A stretch of 64,000 nucleotides of DNA from Marisa cornuarietis (Eukaryota; Mollusca; Gastropoda; Architaenioglossa; Ampullariidae): positions 2,914,001 to 2,978,000 of the forward strand of contig SMMW01000618.1 of assembly GCA_004794655.1 (NCBI GenBank). The letters run 5' to 3'. A program made the position numbers and the translations under genes. Of the stretch, positions 57,065 to 64,000 are shown one piece after another (the first letter of the stretch is position 1; each line of letters opens with the position of its first letter). The notes beneath the pieces are model-generated. The model did no database searches. It saw only the letters and a list, made by a program, of their open reading frames with translations, and was not told the DNA's origin.

Positions 57065-57704
57065 TACACAAAACCTAAATCCTCAAGGAGACCTGCTAAG
57101 CTAATGTTTCTCAAATCGCTTGCAAGAGAAATCTAGCATGGCATTCTAATTTCTCTGGAGAGTCGGGATTTTGTGGCCAGCTCCTCTACAAGACAGGAAC
57201 CAAATAACAGTTGAGACACATCACTTGAGATGATGTTAATGCCACGAAATCGAGGGAAACATTTTTGTTTACAAATTACTTGATGAGAGAGCCTTGTCCG
57301 ATCATTGTTCCTGACGACACGAGAAGGGTCCCTCCTGACACTGCAAGTCACAGCTCGTGTTCATGGACATTGGCAACTTACCCATGAGTAAAGTTGTCTT
57401 AATTTGGTTAGAGAACCAGCCAGCTTAAGTTAAGCCAGCAAGAAAAACAACTTCCTATTCTTGAGGCACTGAGTACTGGCCGGCATAGCAGGAATTCCCC
57501 CCAAAAAATATGCGATTGCACGTGCTATTCGGTAGAAGGGTGAAGACACGAACCAGTAACAAAAACAATAAATATTTTTAAAAAGTCTAAAATCGTGGAA
57601 AAATGCTGCGGAGGTTGAATTTATTCATTTAACATAATTATAATACATCGAGCAAGTATAAGAGGATACAATTGTTAACTTATTTTCGGTTTTAAAAGGA
57701 AACA
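55729..57704. other. No gene seen; CT/CA array at 57,032-57,064
   Basis: AT-rich with scattered short frames. A minus frame at 57,133-57,351 has no recognised domain. If 55,638-55,728 is an exon, this could be its upstream intron. Confidence 0.35.
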
Positions 57705-57765
57705 CACTCACTCACTCACTCACTCACTCACTCACTCACTCACTCACTCACTCACTCACTCACTC
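57705..57765. repeat. CTCA tetranucleotide microsatellite
   Basis: About 15 units of the same motif as the array at 25.3 kb. Confidence 0.97.
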
Positions 57766-57879
57766 TACAGACAGAAAGAGAACGGAGAGAGAGAAGTACA
57801 TGCAAAGTGCCCAGAGCTCCCCTGTAGCTGTTTGAATCTCAGCATCCCTGGTGAGAGGACAACTAAACTTGTACGCTCA

Positions 57880-58167
57880 AGATAAAAGTAGGACTGACTG
57901 GAGCTTTGACTTGTAGCTACACGACTTCTTCAAAGCTAAGTGACTGGTGTGTTCAGTACAAACCACAGTGAGATGAACACAGGCCACGTGACTGTTGTAG
58001 ACTGCCGGCAGTTGGTGTCGCCCTCGGCTTCTACTGACACGTTTTGCAGCCTTCCTGTGCAAAGCCCCTTTCACCTCCACACTCCTCCACTGGAACCCCC
58101 GAGCGTCATGGTCCAGGATGGTGACATCAACCGTGGAAATAACATGTTTGCTGTTTAAAAAGTGTTC
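57880..58167 (-). pseudogene. GIY-YIG endonuclease C-terminus, Penelope-like element remnant
   Basis: Within a 127-codon minus frame (58,260 to 57,877), residues about 32-90 read EHFLNSKH, then VTILDHD, then RSVEVKGALHRK, then SRSRGRHQLPAVYN. This follows the order H...(V)xILDxE...VKEAI.x.(R)K...LNRxxGRHxLPxxYN at the C-terminal side of the GIY-YIG nuclease domain attached to Penelope-type reverse transcriptases. The usual VKEAI appears as VKGAL and the usual LNR as VSR, so key residues are eroded. The GIY and YIG motifs and the reverse transcriptase are absent. Residues 1-31 come from a GGGT repeat and flank. A truncated, inactive fragment. Family assignment is from remembered motif order. 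Confidence 0.55.
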
Positions 58168-58174
58168 CCCCATC

Positions 58175-58194
58175 GGGTGGGTGGGTGGGTGGGT
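58175..58194 (+). repeat. GGGT repeat, canonical G-quadruplex motif
   Basis: Five GGG tracts (58,175-58,193) separated by single T residues, the pattern known to give very stable parallel quadruplexes. It lies just upstream, in minus-strand sense, of the GIY-YIG remnant and supplies the THPPTHP of the overlapping frame. Confidence 0.95.
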
Positions 58195-58728
58195 ATAGAG
58201 AATATCTTCCTTAAAAATAAACGGATTCTGAAAGTGGAGCTCTCTCTCTCTCTGTTTCATGATCTAATTCAATAAAACCAGATTATTTCCTGGTATTGTT
58301 TTATTAAGTAATGTTACTAGGTTCGAGATCATCCCCTACTTTAATTGCGCGAGTCTTGTCAGTATCCTGAAAACTGCAATAGGAATTCGCTGGGTGGTGG
58401 GGTTGCCCACTGTACCGCACTGGTCATTATGCCTTCTAATACCTGTTAGCGGATTCTTTCAGCCGTATCACTATTATGTTTATTACTGTCACTGCTGTAG
58501 ATTTGTCATTGATATGCAGAAACATGAACAAATCCACTTGAGAAAGGTTTAATAAAAACCACAACGGTTATGTAATCAGGAAAAATAATCAACATGATTG
58601 AAATAATCATTCAGTTGCTTGCTGGCTGTCGGGGGACTGAACACATGCAGCGGTTAGCATTGTATTCCAGAGACGTTTTTACTGAGTGGAGTTAAACAGG
58701 TCCGGCTTGACATGTTTCATTCCCCTTT
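58195..58728. other. No gene seen
   Basis: Short CT run at 58,242-58,252, then AT-rich sequence with no recognised feature. Confidence 0.35.
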
Positions 58729-58920
58729 TCATGTCCACCAGCAATTCATTTTGTCAGCCATGGCGTCAGCATCGTTAAAGGGTGTCTGAAAGATGTTTTT
58801 ACAGTGATGTTCCATATTACACGGCCACAGCAGGCAAGCTTTCGCCACTTCCCTGTTGCTGGGAGGGGTTCTGTTAGACCCACAAGGGAGATGACCCTGC
58901 CCTGCACATGCCTCATCGTA
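58729..58920 (-). other. Coding-like open frame, unrecognised
   Basis: A minus frame of about 63 codons ends at a TGA at 58,729. It is rich in Cys and Trp and includes ACLLWPCNMEHHCKNIFQTP and DADAMADKMNCWWT. A second minus frame is open as well. The residue composition looks less random than other frames nearby, and a transposon origin is possible given the Penelope fragment 560 bp away, but I cannot assign it. Confidence 0.22.
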
Positions 58921-59049
58921 TAATAACATGTAATAAGACAATAAATACATGGAACGGAGTGGAAGGGAGAAAAATGAAACGTGAAACTAATTTCAAACGG
59001 TGAGGAAAAAGCGAAACAAGAAAAGGACAAAAAAAGTCGCGAGACTGTG

Positions 59050-59480
59050 GCGAAATGTTAGCAGACAGCAGGGGAGACAAGTTCCGACAAACGCTTAAGA
59101 GCTTGCCCGAGAGTGAGGAATGGCTGCCATTTCGGTTTACGAGCAGCACAAACCCACGTTGCAGATGGCATGGGGACGCCTCCGTTTTTGGTCGCCAAAG
59201 CGGCCTGTTCTTTTTCTCATCCTGTAATTGTTCCTCCACCTTCCCTTTCTTCTCCTGTTACGAAAGTTGCAGTAGGGGGCATCACTCAGACCATCTATCC
59301 TCGCTGCCATGCAATCGATGATAAAAGCCGGATGTCAGGGGGAGATGTGGGTAGAACCAACAGTTTAGCGCTTTTTGGGTCTCAGACGGATTTCTGTTTG
59401 GAGGGACACACGCGAGGTACCCAGTTGGGGTAAATATCTATCGCCGCGATAATATTCCACGTTGTTCGGTTTCGTTTTTC
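59050..59480. promoter_or_regulatory. GC-rich repeat-free island
   Basis: CpG-containing block with no simple repeats and overlapping open frames on both strands. It resembles the islands at 18.2 and 36.5 kb. A promoter, enhancer or short exon cluster is possible, with no decisive signal. Confidence 0.22.
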
Positions 59481-61311
59481 TGTCAGTCCCGAAGCGGAAG
59501 CGACCCGAAGCTCGGTAGGAGCACTCCAATAATTAAGTCATATTCCAGAAGGAAAGGCTGCAGAAGACGCTTCAAAGAGAGAGGTAGAGTGCTGAAACTC
59601 TGTACTCTTAGGTCGATGCCGAGTGGTGCATATTCGTTTGTAAAGAAATGGAGGGAATTATCATGTCGAAGAATTAGTCCAATTTCGCTGCATTTTCACG
59701 CCAAAAACGTTCATTTAGAAAGCTGCCATCATCATCATCATCGTCATCATCATCTTCAGTCCTTTTTTTTCTAATTCTTCTGCTTCTTCATACTTGTCTG
59801 TTTCCTTTTAATCTTGAGGAGGAGAATCAGATGCCCACGACAAGCTCTGTTGTCATAGCAACAGTACCAGGATCGCTTCAGCCACAGCAGAAAAAGTGTC
59901 TAGAACATGCGAATGATCTAAGTATAAAAAAATCGATATAAACAAAATAAGTTAACAGCAGTGGTGTCACAGGCGGATGCACGCATACCCGTTTGTGGGT
60001 GACAAGGGGAGGGAACTGTCAGGGCAATGGAAGTCCAGGCAAGGGAGGTAATGAACGCTGGTGCTTCCTCAGCGACCTGATTGCGAAACCGCGGACTGTT
60101 TTGTTGCTCTAAAATTTAATTAAGGCATCTGCCTAAAATTAGTGTGCTCGTTCCCTTGTTTGTTATCATCCGTTTCGTGGTGAGAAAGTCATGAGTAGAA
60201 GAGAAGTTTGGAAAAAAAAAAACAAATTCCACCCAATGTGCAGGGCACCTGTGTCCATTCACAAGCAATTAACATGGTGGAACCTTGCTATATACAATAT
60301 TTACAATATTCTAGTAGTTGTTGCGTTATTATGCAACGACCAAGTGGAGTGACGACTACAGCTGGCGGTCGTAGTTGGTGTGTGAATGTATATTGAACAT
60401 CACCGTCTTGTTTGTCGTGTTAGACTTGAGTTCTCGTGGTGTGAACACAATCATGATTGTGTGTGGTCTCTTGCTGACAGGCAGGACCTGGTGAGCGGTG
60501 ACAACAGAATGTGAAATAAAAATTTCACCGACTGGAGCAAAGCCTGTTTGCCGTGATGTGAAATGACAATAACAACTAAACGCAGTGATGCAGAAGAAAA
60601 AAAATCTCTGGGATTAGTAAACAGTAAGAGTAGTGTGAGTCACCGAACACAACACTTATTTTGTTTTTAAATTACGGGAACTTGCATTTACAGTTTTATA
60701 CTGGAAACAGCCAGTAAGGCAGCAGTTTGTTTACAAAGACTGTGCAGACGACTATGGTGGTATTAATGTCATAAATAAAAATAATGCACCAGTGTGATGT
60801 CACCTAACCTCGTGTTTGTCCCACACCACACAGTTAGGTGTCCTGCACCTCTCCACGTGTATCTTGAAGAACTACATAGCTGTCCTGGGGTACTAAAGAA
60901 TTTACATGTTAGTCCTTTAGTACTAACATTACTGGTTTTGTTCCCTTTGGTTTTGTTCAATATTAAATGTAAGATATCGGATGGGAAAACTTGCATTCAA
61001 TTATTTTTTTTTTACATTTCGAAAAAATGGGAACAACACACCCCTCTGTTCATTAGAACATTCTGAAACTTTAAAAAAAAATTATTTGTTGCTTATTTTT
61101 AAATAATTCTGTAAAAACGTTACCATTTACGAATTCTATATTTGTTTATTAACACATTATTTTCCTCTAAATAACATCAGCATTATAATACTGTTGACCT
61201 TTCGCATATAACATTGTTGGAAGAAAACTAATTTACACAAATTCATTTTGTACGTGCGTCTTTCCTGTACGACTCTGACATGACCATGTTTTTTTCAAAA
61301 GCCATCGTGTC
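59481..61311. other. No gene seen
   Basis: Short CAT/CGT run at about 59,726-59,755; poly-A and AT-rich DNA. No domain, RNA gene or paired inverted repeats noticed. Confidence 0.4.
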
Positions 61312-61659
61312 TTAAAGGTCTAGTGAAGTGTAATTTTTTGTTCATGACTGCATAAAGTTAAGCGAAATCAATTATTTACTAACCTAAAAGCATCACTAAG
61401 CACAATAAGAGGTAAACTTAGTGACCCCGTTTGCACACAGACACGACTAATCATTGTTATCTGAGATCATAGCTGAGGGTTAACCTGGTAAACATGTTTC
61501 CAATAATGATGTCTGTATCGTTGACCTCTTTCTTGTGATGTTTTAGACTTATATCTTAAGAATGAAAGGGTGGTAGTTCAGGAAGCATTATCTTACTCTG
61601 TAATAGTGTCTTTACCCAGTCATTAGAAACAAATGTTTCGCACACCACTCAGCCTTTAA
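61312..61659. mobile_element. Probable MITE, 348 bp, with TTAA flanks
   Basis: The left end TTAAAGGTCTAGTGAAGTGT and the reverse complement of the right end, TTAAAGGCTGAGTGGTGTGC, agree at 14 of 20 positions. If TTAA is the duplicated target, the inverted repeat starts AGG. The interior is AT-rich and non-coding (61,319-61,652). TTAA targets are used by piggyBac-type transposases, but an AGG start is unusual for that superfamily, so the family is left open. Confidence 0.5.
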
Positions 61660-61974
61660 AGAAGGACTAAGTACAACTCAAAGGCTGCCATGTGCGCCAT
61701 CTTGTGTATGCGGCGCGGTGCTGGGGCTGGATGTTTGTCACATCCTACTTTCTGTAGGAAGGTCAGGAAATACAGACGGCGCCACAGTAATTCCTGTCTT
61801 GCATACATTTCTTCGTCTGACCCGACAAACCTGCAGGACTGTATCCTGCTTACCAGCAGCAAATGCTGGGCTTTCAGCAGACATGCCAGTGCCGGGACTA
61901 TTGCGTGGTAACTTTCATGGAATGTGGCTCACACATGGGGACTGGCAGCGGGTATATTGGACCAAAATGGTTGC

Positions 61975-61976
<2 letters not shown>
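61660..61976. other. GC-rich stretch with open frames on both strands
   Basis: A forward frame 61,690-61,911 (with MCAILCMRRGAGAGCLSH) and a minus frame 61,656-61,862 overlap fully. Neither has a recognised domain or splice context. Confidence 0.2.

Positions 61977-62016
<40 letters not shown>
61977..62016. repeat. TG microsatellite
   Basis: About 20 TG units; Val-Cys and Thr-His frames are artefacts. From 62,017 to about 62,640 nothing else is seen. Confidence 0.97.
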
Positions 62017-62017
<1 letters not shown>

Positions 62018-62639
62018 CTGTCTGCTTGCTTGTGCGTGCGCAAATGCATGCGTGTGTAATACCAAATTTTGTGTAGCACATTTCCCTGACCTTAGAGTAG
62101 GCTCTGTGCAACATACACAAATATTCAAACAGACAGAATAAACAGAACCTTTACACTGGTCAAAATATTGCAACAAACACACATAGACCGCAAAAAAGCT
62201 CTCACAGGCAAGGTGAGGTGGAATAAAAATTAGTTTGAACATTTGAAACTGAGATTTGAATGGTCGAGGATGACATGGAGTTCAGTTCCTCGCTCCGAAA
62301 GCACATGAATATGTCTGAGCTCGTGCATGTGTGTGTTCAGCAAAAGTATTTCAGTAACTACCGGCAGTATACAGATAAGACTGTTAAATATTAAACCTCA
62401 AATGTAATAAAGCTGCACCTTTAAAATTTATGCACACGACATACTTCTTCGTGGAAATCTTTTCTTCTTATGTAAAACCGGCACAATAAGATCAAATTGA
62501 TGACCATTACAGGATTGGTCTACATTTTCGTACCTCCTGGCTTGCTGTACAGATTCCTTAAAATCTCGTTCACATAGCATCTAGCTCTTGCTGCCCCATA
62601 CACTAGCCATTGGGAATGTTGTGTATGTGACTTTTAACC

Positions 62640-63165
62640 TTTGCTACCACTCACACTGCTTCGTCGTTCGCCATACACGTGTAAATATTGCGCGGCTCGT
62701 TCATAAGACCAGGCGTGGGCCGGTAACCATGGAAGAAGCGAGAAAACGAGTGTGTATGAGTTTATAACTGGCATGCGCATAACTCTGGCGAAATGATGAT
62801 ATTTATTTGGAAGCTGTGAGTAAGAGACTTTCCTTTAGAGAATGGGTCATGAACACAGGCGGCGCCCATCGATCGGAATAAATCTCAAAAATTTGCTGAG
62901 AAGTCGCCGGTGTTATGATCAATCGACTTGTGTTATTACGTGCACGCGCTGCTATACCGTCGTTAGGATGAGTTCTTGGCATCCTTTGGCTATTATTTTC
63001 ACGTGCCGCTGCTTTCACCATGTGCTGTTTATCACAATGTGGTGGCTGAGAAGTGAGATGTGGAGCTTGCATTTAGTTCGCGTGTCAGCGTGCATTTGTC
63101 CCAGAAACACATTGAAAGTTTGTTCTTGTTGGTTAGCATGCGAGTCGATCTGGTGTGCATGATGT
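62640..63165. promoter_or_regulatory. GC-moderate repeat-free block, possible conserved element
   Basis: Contains CGATCGG, GCACGTGAAAATAATAGCCA (minus strand) and TACACGTGTA words. Open frames on both strands (62,842-63,162 plus, 62,803-63,072 minus) overlap without any domain. Regulatory status is a guess from composition. Confidence 0.18.
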
Positions 63166-64000
63166 GTTGTATATTTGTTTTGTATTAACACCTCACTAGT
63201 GTAACTAATTATTTTGCAAAGGAATATCGGTTATGTAGGTTAGAAAATATTCATTTTACATATTGTTTTGACTCGCTTCTAGCCCACAGCCTCTTTCAAT
63301 GACAAAGCAGCCAATAAGTAGACGCTTATACCAAGGAAAATGGTATCTCATGACTGACCAGATCCCCTCGGTCAACAGCATTCCAAATGTGAGAGAGTTA
63401 AATAGCGATCATGAGAGGAGTTTCATTCCGGCAGTTGAAGATGTTTAAAGTGAAAGATTATTGTTGTTCTAAATTATTTAATTTCACCTCGAATCTTGAA
63501 ACCATTTTTATACGTTACTTCCGTTTTATGGCGGAAATCATCTGTATGCTTATTCACGTGTCACAATATTCATCGTGGGCGTTACCTGCAGAGATAGAAA
63601 TGTTAGTGGTCAAACAAATTTACTTACAAACACAATAAACTGTGTCGCTGATATACCACATAAGCGAACACAAGAACAAAAGAAAATAGCAAACAAAAAG
63701 AAAGAAACAAACAAACAAACAAACAAATACAGCTAACAAAACAGAAAAAAGGAAACAAACAAACAAACGATGCTAACATAAACAACAACAACAAAAGTTT
63801 CATGACTTAGCTATAATTCGGCGTGGGAAGTCCATGTCTTTAGTTTAAAACATAGCTAAAATAGAACACATAAACTACTAGCGATTGTCTAACTCTGTGA
63901 AGTGGATGACAGCTGTAATAACTGGCTGGCGCAGAATTAAATATTTACCCACTTTCATTTTTTTTTTTTAAATTTAGTTTCTGATGCACGAGATGTAGAG
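63166..64000. other. No gene seen; AAAC-rich repeat at 63,690-63,800
   Basis: CAAA/AAAC units (63,705-63,727 and about 63,753-63,770) and a CAA run near 63,783-63,795 form an A-rich tract. The rest is ordinary AT-rich sequence to the window end. Confidence 0.5.

Overview
This is animal nuclear DNA, and no complete gene can be seen in it. It is dominated by microsatellites (long CA/TG, GA, CAT/ATC, CTCA, GATA-type TATC, GACA and GAAT arrays), minisatellites and decayed mobile elements, with low-copy GC-richer islands of a few hundred bases between them. Composition is roughly 40% GC by eye. tRNA-derived SINEs, Penelope-type and piggyBac-type remnants and MITEs fit an invertebrate genome, and the overall texture is most like a mollusc, possibly a gastropod. 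That assignment is inference, because no marker gene is present. There are no bacterial operons, ribosome binding sites, CRISPR arrays, rRNA genes or intact tRNA genes. Nearly all long open frames come from simple repeats (for example Thr-His-Ser-Leu, poly-His or Val-Cys runs) or from pyrimidine-rich DNA that lacks stop codons.

Layout. 0-16 kb: simple repeats, a perfect 22-bp-arm inverted repeat at 4.26 kb, a retroposon 3' end at 6.7 kb, and several degenerate tandem repeats. 16-30 kb: a 600-bp minisatellite, a GC-rich possible regulatory block at 18.2-19.0 kb, a 289-bp MITE at 23.1 kb, and two clusters of TAAT homeodomain-type cores at 23.7-23.9 and 27.5 kb. 30-43 kb: a retroposon 3' end, a tRNA-derived SINE, a decayed coiled-coil coding stretch, the 5' end of a piggyBac-like transposon with the start of its transposase, a second good copy of the 6.7-kb retroposon end, and a second SINE on the minus strand. 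43-64 kb: GC-rich islands with CLEAR-type E-boxes, a hAT-like terminal motif, candidate exons, a GIY-YIG (Penelope-type) remnant at 58.1 kb on the minus strand, a G-quadruplex tract and a second MITE at 61.3-61.7 kb.

How it may work together: the likeliest reading is an intergenic desert or very long introns. A few exon-sized segments have acceptor and donor signals and an open frame (best: 55,638-55,728 minus; weaker: 3,707-3,793 plus, 21,262-21,368 minus, 29,332-29,544 minus, 50,801-51,103 plus, 52,220-52,429 minus). They cannot be joined into one gene from this window and match no family I recognise, so their confidence is low. I did not find a convincing new biological system. The most informative leads are the transposon remnants, the spaced homeodomain-type motifs and the minus-strand candidate exon at 55.7 kb.
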